DNA from: Chitinophaga sp. LS1
GTDB lineage: Bacteria > Bacteroidota > Bacteroidia > Chitinophagales > Chitinophagaceae
Assembly: GCF_034274695.1 (NCBI RefSeq)
Contig: NZ_CP128362.1
Span: forward strand, 3,722,501-3,786,500
Direction: 5' to 3'
DNA: 64,000 nt
Below, piece after piece: positions 35,816-45,240 of the stretch. The notes under the pieces were generated by a model. The model did not search any database. It was not told where the DNA came from and worked only from the letters and a program-made list of their open reading frames with translations. Within the stretch, counting starts at the first letter, position 1. Every line of letters begins with the position of its first letter. The position numbers and the translations under genes were made by a program.

Positions 35816-37450
35816 TTAAAATTTAACCATTACACCACCTACTATGTTGAAACCGTAGGTGTTGTAACCATACCAGCGCTGGTAGCGGGTATTGAACACG
35901 TTATTAGCGTTCACCCACAGGTTGAAGTTCTTGCCTATGTCATAGCTGGCACCTGCATTCAGGTCCCAACCGCTTTTGGTCTTCTGGAAATCGCCGTTTG
36001 CCAGGTAGTAACTGCTGCCCAGGAAGAATGCATTTGCATTCAGGTGCAGTTTTCTGGCAAAAGTATATTGTGCAAACGCTTCGGTCTGGAATGGCACCAG
36101 TCCCCATGGTTTCACCTCTGTCTTCTGTTTGGTATAATTGAACCAGTCTACAGTAAAACGCAGCTGGAACTTCTCTTCCTGGATATAACCTACTTCACCA
36201 TGCAGGTTGAATGCACGCAGTTCAGCTTCGTTCCTGGTGTAGAAAGTCTTACCATCCAGGCTGTCATTTACAAACAGCGGCATGTTGTACCAGGTCACTG
36301 CTGCAAACTTGGTGTTGTAGTTGAAGTGGCTACCCAGGGTACCTTTGATACCTGTGTACTTCTCTTCCACACGGGTATTCAGGATACCGCTGCCATAGCT
36401 GGTGAAGAACGGATTCGTATTGGTCATGTTGCGGAAGCTGTTCTTATTGATATAAGAAATCCAGCCACTGCTCAGGATCACTTTCTTGTAAATGATGTGT
36501 GACTCGTTCACGATGTCTGGCAACAGGTAAAACTTACTGTTCGTCCAGGTAGGGTTCACACCTGCATGCAATACAAACCTTGGTTTGATGATTTCCAGTG
36601 CAGGATGAATCGCTACAACATTGTTATTAAACTGTGCACTGTCTTTTGCTTTGAAAGAAGACAGGTCAAACACACCTTCCACACGCAGGAAGATATCTTC
36701 GAACAATTGTTTGCTCACAGGTGCTTTCAGTATTACAGTTGGCTCCTTGCGGTTGTAAGCATCGCTATAGTAAATGAACTTTGCAGAAGGCTGGAACATA
36801 AATGCCCAGTCATTCTGTGGCCTGTTCTTCACACCCACCTGTGCGGTGAACTGGTTGAAGGCCTGCTTTACATCGCTCTTGCTATAGTCGTATGCCGCAT
36901 GGTCATATCCATAATAATGTAACTGGTTGCGATCATAACCTACACTACCATTGATCTCGAGTAGAGGGGAGAAGTAAGTACCGGATGCCAGTACATTGAG
37001 TGTACTATAATCCTGGTTCTTGATACTCCCTTTGGAAGACGTATAGTTACCATAGATCCCGAAGTTGTACTTATCCTGTCTGCCACTACCAAAACCAGCC
37101 TGGATGAGCGGTGTGCTCAGGTTACCATAACCGGCTTTGATAAAGTTGTTCTGCAGGTTGGCCAGTGTATCCTTACCCAAAGCCAGTGGTTTCAGGGGTA
37201 CTGGCTGATAAAGGAAGGAAAGGTTCAGCGCAGGTACCTGGTACTGATATTTAGGACGCGTGGTATCAGAAGCCGGCAGGGAAGCTGTCAGGTTCAGTTT
37301 AGCCGCATCCCGCAGTTTCGGGCGGTAATTTGAGATGATATCAATCGTTTCCTGTTTCAGGTTTTTGTCCTGGGCAGTACCCTGCTGTGCCAGCATTACT
37401 GCGCCTGCAACTGTTAAAACCCGTTGAATATGTTTGATATATGAGTTCAT
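35816..37450 (-). CDS. Outer-membrane beta-barrel protein paired with a TPR protein
   Basis: A protein of 544 residues with a signal peptide (ending 'QQGTAQ'). The rest is dense in alternating, aromatic-ended strands ('GYGNLSTPLIQAGFG', 'NFGIYGNYTSSKG', 'ELRAFNLHGEVGYIQ') and ends '...GGVMVKF' with a terminal Phe, the barrel sorting signal. 'LWVNANNVFNTRYQRW' resembles TonB-receptor barrel ends, but there is no plug. It starts 20 bp after the large TPR protein, which suggests one functional unit. Its cargo or role is unknown. Confidence 0.75.
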   Translation of the reverse strand: MNSYIKHIQRVLTVAGAVMLAQQGTAQDKNLKQETIDIISNYRPKLRDAAKLNLTASLPASDTTRPKYQYQVPALNLSFLYQPVPLKPLALGKDTLANLQNNFIKAGYGNLSTPLIQAGFGSGRQDKYNFGIYGNYTSSKGSIKNQDYSTLNVLASGTYFSPLLEINGSVGYDRNQLHYYGYDHAAYDYSKSDVKQAFNQFTAQVGVKNRPQNDWAFMFQPSAKFIYYSDAYNRKEPTVILKAPVSKQLFEDIFLRVEGVFDLSSFKAKDSAQFNNNVVAIHPALEIIKPRFVLHAGVNPTWTNSKFYLLPDIVNESHIIYKKVILSSGWISYINKNSFRNMTNTNPFFTSYGSGILNTRVEEKYTGIKGTLGSHFNYNTKFAAVTWYNMPLFVNDSLDGKTFYTRNEAELRAFNLHGEVGYIQEEKFQLRFTVDWFNYTKQKTEVKPWGLVPFQTEAFAQYTFARKLHLNANAFFLGSSYYLANGDFQKTKSGWDLNAGASYDIGKNFNLWVNANNVFNTRYQRWYGYNTYGFNIVGGVMVKF

Positions 37451-37470
37451 GCTATGGTCGTAGTTCGTAA

Positions 37471-40400
37471 TTATTTATTGGATTTGATCTTTGATGCGGC
37501 TTTTTCTTCAGCCTCTGTCTTCGCCAGTTTATCTTTTGCTTCCGCTTTCAGCTCAGCGATAGAGCTATTTTCAGCAATACTCTGGTAAGTCGCCTTGGCA
37601 TTGAAATAGTCTTTCTGACGGGCGTAGATATCGCCAAGCAGGATGTAGGATTTTGCAACCCACATCTCATAACCCGGCGTATTTTTTATCACATCAAAGC
37701 CTGCTTTTTCAGCAGCAGGCAGGTCGTTTTTAGCCAACAGGCAAACCGCAATGTTATATCTTGCTTCAGCACCGGTTTCTGATTTTGTCAGACCAGCAGC
37801 TATTTTCAGTTCCTTCATCGCTTCGTCGTACTGACCTTGTTCCTGCTGAGATCTACCCAGGTAGAAGTGACCAATGATCTGGTCGTCAGTACTGATATTG
37901 GAGCTGGACAATAGTAATTCGCTATAGTTACCTACTTCATCCCAGTGTTTCAGCTGGTAGTTGGTGCGGATCAGGCCTCTTGTAGCAGTGAAGGTATTTT
38001 CCTTGCTGGTAGAGAGGTCTTGTAACTGCAGGTAGTAAGTACGTGCTTTCTCATAATTTTTATTCTGGTAATAGTTGATATTGGCAGCTTGCAATGCAGC
38101 ACGTTCTGCATAGAGGCTGGCGTTTTTAGACAATACAAACTCATAACCAGGCAATGCACCGGTGTAATCTTTATTATTATAAGCGCATTCTGATTTGTAG
38201 AACTGAGCAGGCAGTATGAACTGACCGTCAGGGAATCGCTGGATGTAACTGGTGAAAGCTGCTGTAGCACCTGTGCAATCGCCGGTGCTGAACTTAGCTT
38301 CAGCAGCAGCATAAGACAGGGAGTCTTCAACACTGGTAGATACGGAGTGACCGGTAGATTTCAGCAACGCTACGTAAGCATCTGTTTTACCCTGACCTAC
38401 ATAGATGTCTTTGATGCTGGCCAGTGCGGTGTTTGCTTCAGGAGAGTTAGGGTACTTCTCTACCACCTGACGGTAATAGGAGAGTGCCTTGGTCTCATCA
38501 TCCCTGTTGAAGTAGCAGAGACCCAGTTTCAGCAATGCTCTTGGTGCATTCGGGCCGTTTGGCTGCTTGTTCAGCACATTCTCCAGGTAAGGAATAGCTT
38601 CAGTATATTTCTCATCTGCCAGATAAGTATTGGCGATTTCCAGATCAGCATCGTTACCAAAACCTGAGGTAGGATATTTATCACCCAATTGCTTCAGCAG
38701 GGCCACTTTTTCATTTGATTTACCCTGAATACCGAGGATGATACTTTTCTGATAAGTAGCGTAGTCAGAACCAGGCTGGTTGCCTGAAATGATACGATCA
38801 TACAGCGTCAGTGCTTTGGAATAATCTTTCAGCATGTAGTAACAGTCAGCAGCACGCAGCGCAGCATCGTTGGTGATACGGGCCGCATTAGGGCCGGTAG
38901 TACGTTGCGCAGCTTCGAAGTGTTGAAGGGCACGGGTATAATCTTCTTTTTTCAGGAGCGCATAACCCATGTTGTAGCTTGCAGTCTGAGGATTCGCTTC
39001 ACCAGATGAAGGTGCGTTGCTGGTCAGATAAGCATTCAGGTGAGTGATAGCGCCATCTGTATTGTTTTGACGCATGGCAATTTCTGCTTTCCAGAAGTGA
39101 GCCAGTTGAACGACATTATTATCGTAAGAATTCTTGATGGCAATGTCCAGCAGTTTGTCAGCATCCTGCAATTGCTGGTCGTTGATCAGTTCTACTGCAC
39201 GGCCGTAAGCGATTTTCTGATACGCTTTCAGCACAGTAGGGTTCTTGTCAGGGATCTGGTCAATGACCGCCATCGCATCCTTGTAGTTATTGGTGTTGAG
39301 GAATGCGCTGACCAGTACTTCTCTTGCTTCGTTTTTGTAAGCAGAATTGGGATACGTGCTCAGGAAACTGGTGAGTTCAGAGATAGCTACGTCGCCATAA
39401 CCCAGTTCGTAAGAGAGTTTACCGTAGTTGAAACGGGAGATCTCCTGCTGGCCAGGGTTAGCGCTGTTGCGCGCACAGAAGGCGAAGGCATTACGTGCGT
39501 TGGCTTTCTGACCTGTTTTCAGGTAACAGTCACCCAGCAGGTACATAGAGTTCTGACCCAGTGAGTCTTTTTCGCTGCTCAGTTGTTTGAAACCATTGAT
39601 AGCTTTTGCGTAGTTACCAGTCTGGTAGTAGCTGAAAGACAGCTGGTAGATATCTTCTTTACGTACTTCTTCTGCATTGTCCTGGTATTCCTGCAGGTAA
39701 GGCAGTGCTTTTGCATAGTTACCTTTTTCGAAGTAAGTCTGTCCCAGTAACTGTTTCAGTTCCGCTTCGTAGTACTGACCGCCTGCATTTACGAGTGGTT
39801 CAGCATAAGCGATCACCTGGTCAGGTTTACGCTGGAAGTAATAAATTTCGGCAATATAGTAAGGTACGACAGTGCTGTATTTAGGTTCTTTCACTACACG
39901 TTGGAAGCTGGTAAGGGCTTCAGCATACTGGTGATTGTAGTAGGCAATGAAACCGTAGTAGTAGTTAGCCGGAATATAGTATTTACCAGGAAGCTCTTTA
40001 ATCGACTGGAACAGTGGCTGTGCCTTTTTGAAGTCTTTCACATTGAAGTAGCAATAGGCGAGTTCGAACTTTGCTTCAGCTATTTCGTTGTTGGAGAGGT
40101 TCTCGATGTTTGCTTTTTCGTAGAGGGGAATGGCTTCCTTCAGTTTGTTCTGGTGGAAGTAGTATTTAGCCAGCTGATAGCTGACGAGTTGTTCCCTTGC
40201 ATTGTTATTGTAGGTGGCAATGTATTCCAGGGCTGCTTTTTCAGCGTTGGCGTTGCCCAGTTTAAGGGCGCAGACGGTATAATAATATTGGGCGTCAGTT
40301 TTTACCAGGCTACGGCTGGTCTCCTGGAAATAACCGATATTATCAAGTGTTTGCTTGAACAATTGCATGGCCACCGCATATTTTTCCTGTTGGAAAAGTT

Positions 40401-40542
40401 GTTGGGCGTCTTTGAAGACTTTATCCGGCTCCGTGTAGATGCGGGTTTGCTGGGCGTTGGCGACCGAAGTAGCCAGGATACAGCAGGTAGCCAGATAGAG
40501 AAACAAATGTCCGGGAACAAGAAACTTTTTTATGAATTGCAT
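37471..40542 (-). CDS. Large exported TPR-repeat protein
   Basis: A protein of 1023 residues with a signal peptide (about 1-30, ending 'VANAQQ') and TPR repeats along nearly its whole length ('YAEALTSFQRVVKEPKYS', 'YAKALPYLQEYQDNA', 'DYTRALQHFEAAQRTTG', 'DETKALSYYRQVVEKYP'). The C-terminal 15 residues are Lys/Glu-rich. It is probably a periplasmic scaffold. The barrel protein follows 20 bp later on the same strand, and HU-CCDC81/SPOR lies beyond, so an envelope role is likely. No specific family name is justified from sequence alone. Confidence 0.8.
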   Translation of the reverse strand: MQFIKKFLVPGHLFLYLATCCILATSVANAQQTRIYTEPDKVFKDAQQLFQQEKYAVAMQLFKQTLDNIGYFQETSRSLVKTDAQYYYTVCALKLGNANAEKAALEYIATYNNNAREQLVSYQLAKYYFHQNKLKEAIPLYEKANIENLSNNEIAEAKFELAYCYFNVKDFKKAQPLFQSIKELPGKYYIPANYYYGFIAYYNHQYAEALTSFQRVVKEPKYSTVVPYYIAEIYYFQRKPDQVIAYAEPLVNAGGQYYEAELKQLLGQTYFEKGNYAKALPYLQEYQDNAEEVRKEDIYQLSFSYYQTGNYAKAINGFKQLSSEKDSLGQNSMYLLGDCYLKTGQKANARNAFAFCARNSANPGQQEISRFNYGKLSYELGYGDVAISELTSFLSTYPNSAYKNEAREVLVSAFLNTNNYKDAMAVIDQIPDKNPTVLKAYQKIAYGRAVELINDQQLQDADKLLDIAIKNSYDNNVVQLAHFWKAEIAMRQNNTDGAITHLNAYLTSNAPSSGEANPQTASYNMGYALLKKEDYTRALQHFEAAQRTTGPNAARITNDAALRAADCYYMLKDYSKALTLYDRIISGNQPGSDYATYQKSIILGIQGKSNEKVALLKQLGDKYPTSGFGNDADLEIANTYLADEKYTEAIPYLENVLNKQPNGPNAPRALLKLGLCYFNRDDETKALSYYRQVVEKYPNSPEANTALASIKDIYVGQGKTDAYVALLKSTGHSVSTSVEDSLSYAAAEAKFSTGDCTGATAAFTSYIQRFPDGQFILPAQFYKSECAYNNKDYTGALPGYEFVLSKNASLYAERAALQAANINYYQNKNYEKARTYYLQLQDLSTSKENTFTATRGLIRTNYQLKHWDEVGNYSELLLSSSNISTDDQIIGHFYLGRSQQEQGQYDEAMKELKIAAGLTKSETGAEARYNIAVCLLAKNDLPAAEKAGFDVIKNTPGYEMWVAKSYILLGDIYARQKDYFNAKATYQSIAENSSIAELKAEAKDKLAKTEAEEKAASKIKSNK

Positions 40543-40651
40543 GCTTTTAACCTGTTATAAACTTTAATATGCGTTTTAAACGAATCCCTTACAGTTATTA
40601 TTTTCTGTTAAGGATCAATAAATAATGCTTTCAGGGAAACTAAAACAGGGA

Positions 40652-40659
40652 CAAATATA
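40652..40659 (-). promoter_or_regulatory. Candidate -7 box for the TPR/barrel operon
   Basis: Read on the minus strand, TATATTTG (40659-40652) matches the Bacteroidota -7 consensus TAnnTTTG. It lies about 110 bp before the TPR start. No -33 box at the normal spacing was found. Confidence 0.4.
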
Positions 40660-40745
40660 GTTATTGCTTTTAATTAATAAACTGCGCAAGCTTTGCAGAT
40701 TACAACATGGAATGATGTGCTGTCAGATTCAAAGCCCTTATTTGA

Positions 40746-40945
40746 TAGGGTGTTAGAAAAGGAATTACAATTTGAATTGCGTTATTCCCTCTTACATTCA
40801 ATACCTTCTGACAAAGGGGAATGCAAATTGGATCTTCCCGATCTGTCGTTGCATGCAATATCTTTTGCCGAAGTGGAATGCAAATCCCGCTTTCTATCCC
40901 TCCCTCTATTCAACATCTTCTGCCGGAGGCAGATGCAACTTCACC
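40746..40945. repeat. Four degenerate 55-57-bp tandem repeats
   Basis: Anchor points at 40752, 40807, 40864 and 40919 begin related stretches; the clearest is TTCTGACAAAGGGGAATGCA at 40806, with TTTTGCCGAAGTGGAATGCA at 40863 and TTCTGCCGGAGGCAGATGCA at 40918. The gap 40543-41010 holds these repeats and the TPR promoter. Short open frames here only reflect the roughly 19-codon period. Confidence 0.7.
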
Positions 40946-41010
40946 AATTTCATACACTATCAAAAAATCAAAGATTTATATTTGTGCAAAGATCAAACCA
41001 TTTTTGACAT

Positions 41011-41421
41011 ATGAGCAAACTGTTTTCCTCTAAAGCATCCAACGGTGCAATCAATTTCTCTCTTTTGTTACTGCGCGTGGGCTTTGGCGCCCTGTTGCTG
41101 TGGAACCATGGTCTCTCTAAATTAAAAGGATTTTCGGGGATGAAGGATACCTTTCCTGATCCATTGCATATAGGTCACGCTGTTTCCCTGGGCTTAGCAG
41201 TATTTGCAGAGGTGTTCTGTGCAGGACTGGTAGTAATAGGTCTTCTGACCCGCTTAGCCACTGTGCCTGTGATAGTTACGATGGGTGTGGCATTGTTTAT
41301 GATCCATGGTCATCAGTCACTGAAAGATCAGGAACCAGCTATATTGTACCTTGTTCCTTTCCTTGTGATCCTGTTCAGTGGTCCGGGAAAGTTCAGCCTG
41401 GACAATGCAATCGGCAAATAA
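41011..41421 (+). CDS. DoxX-family membrane protein
   Basis: A protein of 136 residues with four membrane segments and the DoxX pattern: 'LLLLRVGFGALLLWNHGLSKL', 'LGLAVFAEVFCAGLVVIGLLTRLA', and 'AILYLVPFLVILFSGPGKFSLD' near the end. DoxX-family proteins are inner-membrane oxidoreductase-associated proteins; the exact role here is unknown. It heads a run with a thioesterase and CinA (gaps 31 and 22 bp). Confidence 0.88.
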   Translation: MSKLFSSKASNGAINFSLLLLRVGFGALLLWNHGLSKLKGFSGMKDTFPDPLHIGHAVSLGLAVFAEVFCAGLVVIGLLTRLATVPVIVTMGVALFMIHGHQSLKDQEPAILYLVPFLVILFSGPGKFSLDNAIGK

Positions 41422-41452
41422 GTGCTGTAAATGAGAAAGTTAAAGCAAAGAT

Positions 41453-41863
41453 ATGTTTATAGAGACGACACAAATCAGGGTACGATATGGAGAGACAGAC
41501 CAGATGGGGTACCTTTATTACGGGAATTATGGCTTATATTATGAAGTAGGACGTGCAGAAGCCATCCGTAAACTGGGCTTTACATACGCCCAGCTGGAAA
41601 AAGAAGGCGTAATCATGCCAGTGGCAGAGCTGAATGTAAAGTACATACGGCCGGCATACTATGATGACCTGATAACCGTGAAGACTATACTGAAGGAGAT
41701 GCCAGTAGATCACAAGATCCGGTTCCATTCAGAATTGTACAACGAAAAGGGCGAGTTGCTGAATGTAGGGGTGACCACACTCGTATTTTTACATGCAGAT
41801 ACCAAAACTAAATATGGCCTGCCTCCGGTAATGCGGGAAGCTTTAGCGCCTTTTTTTGAATAG
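41453..41863 (+). CDS. Acyl-CoA thioesterase, YbgC/FadM type (hotdog fold)
   Basis: A protein of 136 residues of the 4-hydroxybenzoyl-CoA thioesterase-like hotdog family. The N-terminal 'IRVRYGETDQMGYLYYGNYGLYYE' carries the catalytic Asp region (ETDQMG), and 'ELNVKYIRPAYYDDLITVKT' is the second family motif. It hydrolyses acyl-CoA thioesters in the cytoplasm; the chain length is not evident. It is followed 22 bp later by cinA. Confidence 0.9.
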   Translation: MFIETTQIRVRYGETDQMGYLYYGNYGLYYEVGRAEAIRKLGFTYAQLEKEGVIMPVAELNVKYIRPAYYDDLITVKTILKEMPVDHKIRFHSELYNEKGELLNVGVTTLVFLHADTKTKYGLPPVMREALAPFFE

Positions 41864-41885
41864 CCTGTAATATAATAACAATACT

Positions 41886-43136
41886 ATGGAAGGGCAAAAG
41901 GTAGTAGCCAGTATTATCACAATTGGCGATGAATTACTGATCGGACAGACGATAGATACGAATTCGGCGTGGATGGCGCAGCAACTCAATGCCATGGGTA
42001 TATGGGTGCATCGCCGGGTGGCGATTGGCGATGTGAAGGAAGCCATCGTAAAGGCATTGGACGATGAGAGCGCGCTGTCGCCCATCATATTGATCACAGG
42101 AGGCCTGGGGCCTACTGCAGATGATATCACCAAACCTACGCTGGCAGAATATTTTGGCGGCACAATGGTGAGGGATGAAGCCACTTATAAACAGGTGATG
42201 GAGTTCTTCGAAAGCCGTGGACTGCCTCCATTACAACGTAATATGGATCAGGCACTGGTGCCGGATGTATGTACCGTATTGCATAATAAGCGGGGAACCG
42301 CACCGGGTATGTGGTTTGAGAAGGATGGTAAAGTGTTCGTATCCATGCCGGGTGTTCCATTTGAGATGAAAGGTCTGATGGAAGATCATGTGTTGCCACG
42401 ATTAAAGGAATATTTTCAGACACCGGTGGTCGTGCACCAGACATTGATCATTGCTGGAATGGGAGAGTCCTTTGTAGCAGAGCGTTTGGTGGATTTCGAA
42501 GCACAGCTGCCAGCCAATATCAAACTGGCGTATCTGCCTTCGTATGGTACCATCAAACTGCGCCTCACGGCCCATGGACAAGATAAATTATCGACAGCTG
42601 CTTCATTGTCAATGCAGTTTCACCAGCTGAAAGATATTTTGTCAGACATCGTGGTGGCAGATCAGGATCAACCGATGGCAGAGGTGGTTGGTCAGTTGCT
42701 CAAGGAAAAAGGTAAAACCGTAGGTACGGCTGAAAGCTGTACTGGTGGCTTTATAGCACATAGTATGACACTGGTGCCGGGTAGTTCCGCATGGTACAAA
42801 GGCAGTGTGATCAGCTATGCGAATGAAATCAAAACCCGTATTCTGGGAGTAAAACCTGAAACACTGGCGGCAAATGGAGCGGTGAGTGAAGCGGTGGTAA
42901 AGGAAATGGTACGTGGAGCACTGGCTCATTTACAAACTGACTATGTGATAGCCGTATCCGGCATCATGGGGCCTGATGGTGGAACACCGGAGAAGCCTGT
43001 GGGTACGGTATGGGTAGGAGTAGGTAGTGCGCATGAAACAGTAGCTGCGAAGTTTCAGTTAAGATATGATCGGTATTTGAATATTCAGATGACAGCGGCT
43101 TATGCAATGAATGAGCTGCGAAAGATCATACAGTAA
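41886..43136 (+). CDS. cinA: CinA-family protein (nicotinamide-nucleotide amidohydrolase)
   Basis: A protein of 416 residues with both CinA domains. The N-terminal molybdopterin-binding-like COG1058 domain (about 1-170) has 'ITIGDELLIGQTIDTNSAWMA' and 'LITGGLGPTADDITKPTLAE'. The C-terminal amidohydrolase domain (about 255-416) has 'TVGTAESCTGGFIAHSMTLVPGSSAWYKGSVISY' and 'AVSGIMGPDGGTPEKPVGTVW'. The enzyme deamidates NMN in pyridine-nucleotide recycling. The last 45 bp of the gene are repeated twice downstream. Confidence 0.94.
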   Translation: MEGQKVVASIITIGDELLIGQTIDTNSAWMAQQLNAMGIWVHRRVAIGDVKEAIVKALDDESALSPIILITGGLGPTADDITKPTLAEYFGGTMVRDEATYKQVMEFFESRGLPPLQRNMDQALVPDVCTVLHNKRGTAPGMWFEKDGKVFVSMPGVPFEMKGLMEDHVLPRLKEYFQTPVVVHQTLIIAGMGESFVAERLVDFEAQLPANIKLAYLPSYGTIKLRLTAHGQDKLSTAASLSMQFHQLKDILSDIVVADQDQPMAEVVGQLLKEKGKTVGTAESCTGGFIAHSMTLVPGSSAWYKGSVISYANEIKTRILGVKPETLAANGAVSEAVVKEMVRGALAHLQTDYVIAVSGIMGPDGGTPEKPVGTVWVGVGSAHETVAAKFQLRYDRYLNIQMTAAYAMNELRKIIQ

Positions 43137-43252
43137 ATATGTATTTGGCAGCGGCTTATGCAATGAGTGAGCCATGGAAGATCTTTCAGTAAATGATTCA
43201 GATGTCAGCAGCCTATTTATAGAATGAGCTGCGGAAGATCATTCTATAAAAT
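43084..43252 (+). repeat. Three tandem copies of the cinA 3' end
   Basis: The end of cinA, including its stop codon (43084-43139), recurs in altered form at 43141-43195 and 43196-43252. The anchor CAGCGGCT is at 43093 and 43149, with CAGCAGCC at 43206 (56- and 57-bp steps). The ATGAGCTGCGGAAGATCAT segment and the CAGTAAAT stop context can be followed through the copies. Confidence 0.85.
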
Positions 43253-43312
43253 GATGTTCATCAGAAAGCCTGCATGCATCTTCCCCATTCCTGATTATTA
43301 GTATTTAATTCA

Positions 43313-43320
43313 TACTTTTG
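43313..43320 (+). promoter_or_regulatory. Candidate -7 box for the E2 gene
   Basis: TACTTTTG matches TAnnTTTG 30 bp before the E2 start codon. A -33 box was not seen at normal spacing. Confidence 0.4.
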
Positions 43321-43349
43321 TTTTCTATCAAATAGTTAAACGCAATCTT

Positions 43350-44759
43350 ATGGCCATTGTAGAACTGGTAATGCCCAAGATGGGAGAAAGTATAATGGAA
43401 GCCACCATATTACGCTGGCATAAAAAACCGGGAGATCAGGTAAAAGCTGATGAGACTATCCTGGAAATTGCCACTGATAAGGTAGACAGCGAAGTACCTT
43501 CTATCGCCGATGGCGAAATTACCGAGATACTCTACGCAGAAAATGATGTCGTTCCGGTAGGTGCTGTGATAGCACGTATCAACACGAATGTGGAAGCCTC
43601 AGCCACTGCGCCTGCGACCACTCCTGAAGCGCCTGTACAGCAACAGGCCGAAGTGGAGGTGGTAACGCCACAGGAGGAAGTACATGAGCCACAGTTTACA
43701 ACTGCTGCTGGCCCTCGTTTTTATTCTCCGCTGGTGCTGACGATCGCACAGCAGGAGGGTATCGGTTTTGCCGAACTGGAGAAGATTCCGGGTACAGGCA
43801 CTGAGGGTCGTGTGACTAAGAAAGATATACTCAACTACGTTGAATCCAAGGCGAAAGGTTTTGTGCCTACCGCTACGCCAATGCCGGCCAGGGCCGCAGA
43901 AGCGCCAGCACAGGAACAAGCTCAGGCTCAACCACAGACACAAAAACAATCAGAGCCTCAACCACAATCACAGGTACCTCAGGTACAGCAGGTGCAGGTA
44001 CAACCACAATCACAAGCTAATTCCAATGGTCACTCCGTATCTTACAATGGTACTGCAGAGATCATCGAAATGGATCGTATGCGCAAACTGATCGCTGATC
44101 ACATGGTGAGAAGCGTGCAGACAAGCCCGCACGTGACCAGCTTCGCAGAAGCAGATGTAACAAATATTGTTAGGTGGAGAGAGCAGGAGAAGAAGAACTT
44201 TGAAAAGAGAGAAGGAGAGAAGATCACTTTCACACCGCTTTTCATAGAAGCATTGGTAAAATGTATCAAACGCTTCCCATTATTAAATAGCTCTCTGGAA
44301 GGTGATAAGATCATCATCAAGAAAGATATCAATGTGGGTATGGCGGCAGCACTGCCTACCGGTAACCTGATTGTACCGGTGATCCGCAATGCAGACCAAC
44401 TAAACCTGGTGGGGTTGACCCGGCAGGTAAACCTGCTGGCGAACGCTGCACGTAATAATAAATTAAAGCCGGATGATACCCAGAATGGTACCATCACCCT
44501 CACGAATGTGGGTAATTTTGGTAGCCTGGCGGGTACGCCTATTATTAACCAGCCCCAGGTAGCGATACTGGCAGTGGGTACAATAAAGAAGCGTCCGGTG
44601 GTGATAGAGACAGAACATGGGGATACGATTGCGATCCGACATATGATGTATCTGTCAATGTCTTATGATCATAGAATTATTGATGGGGCATTGGGTTCTA
44701 CCTTCTTAAGTGCGGTAGTACATGAGTTAGAGAACTTCGATACACATCGGGAATATTAA
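43350..44759 (+). CDS. 2-oxoacid dehydrogenase E2 (dihydrolipoyl acyltransferase)
   Basis: A protein of 469 residues. The lipoyl domain (about 2-78) carries the lipoylation site in 'EIATDKVDSEVPS', the E1/E3-binding domain lies at about 126-165 ('YSPLVLTIAQQEGIGFAELEKIPGTG'), and a Gln/Pro/Ala linker at about 180-225 leads to the catalytic domain ending in 'SMSYDHRIIDGALGS' with the catalytic His. It transfers acyl groups to CoA in the pyruvate, 2-oxoglutarate or branched-chain complex. No E1 or E3 gene is adjacent, so the complex cannot be told; the branched-chain type is a fair guess. Confidence 0.92.
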   Translation: MAIVELVMPKMGESIMEATILRWHKKPGDQVKADETILEIATDKVDSEVPSIADGEITEILYAENDVVPVGAVIARINTNVEASATAPATTPEAPVQQQAEVEVVTPQEEVHEPQFTTAAGPRFYSPLVLTIAQQEGIGFAELEKIPGTGTEGRVTKKDILNYVESKAKGFVPTATPMPARAAEAPAQEQAQAQPQTQKQSEPQPQSQVPQVQQVQVQPQSQANSNGHSVSYNGTAEIIEMDRMRKLIADHMVRSVQTSPHVTSFAEADVTNIVRWREQEKKNFEKREGEKITFTPLFIEALVKCIKRFPLLNSSLEGDKIIIKKDINVGMAAALPTGNLIVPVIRNADQLNLVGLTRQVNLLANAARNNKLKPDDTQNGTITLTNVGNFGSLAGTPIINQPQVAILAVGTIKKRPVVIETEHGDTIAIRHMMYLSMSYDHRIIDGALGSTFLSAVVHELENFDTHREY

Positions 44760-44812
44760 TGGGCTTTGCCTCGGCTTCAATTGCCCGCTGATGGCGAACC
44801 TTTTTAGCGAAG

Positions 44813-44845
44813 AGCGCTTTCACCTTGTGGTGGGAGCGCTTTTTT
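44813..44845 (+). terminator. Terminator after the E2 gene
   Basis: AGCGCTTTCACC (44813-44824) pairs with GGTGGGAGCGCT (44829-44840) with G-U pairs, followed by TTTTT. Confidence 0.75.
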
Positions 44846-45092
44846 ACTTGTAATGAGGGCACTTTAGACTAATGGTAAGTGCTTTTTTTTTTACTTGTGG
44901 TGATGCTACCCTGGACTAGTGGTAAGCGCATTTTTTTACTTGTAAGTAGACCACTTTTTACTTGTGGTAGGAATACTTTTTTTATTGGAAGAGGTAGGAA
45001 ATAAGAAGGAGGGAGGAAGACCTTTTGGGGAGAGGGAGTAAGCCTTTTCTTTCAGGGTTCAGGATATAAAAAGCCTTCAATGATTAGGAGTG
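44841..45092. repeat. Degenerate T-rich repeats and otherwise empty gap
   Basis: The unit 'TTTTTTACTTGT(A/G)(A/G)T..' recurs at about 44841, 44885, 44933 and 44952 with stretches such as GACTAATGGTAAGTGC and GACTAGTGGTAAGCGC. The rest of the gap (to 45092) is G/A-rich and shows no gene. Confidence 0.6.
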
Positions 45093-45167
45093 CTATTTTG
45101 TTTTTTTCCGAATAGCATCCAGGAAATTCACTAGGAATTGAAGGGTCATTTTGTTGCCATCAGGGCA

Positions 45168-45197
45168 TAAAAAAAGCTCCCAATCGGAATTGGGAGC
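45168..45197 (-). terminator. Terminator after the RRM gene
   Basis: GCTCCCAAT (45176-45184) pairs with ATTGGGAGC (45189-45197). On the minus strand a run of seven T follows. It lies 44 bp after the RRM gene's stop. Confidence 0.85.
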
Positions 45198-45240
45198 CTT
45201 TAATTTCTTGACCGAAATAAGCTTTGGGCCAACAGAATAA

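Noticed and set aside
40693..41007. Open frames of 70-104 residues with repeated segments
   Set aside because: They follow the non-coding 55-57-bp repeats, which are open in several frames at once.
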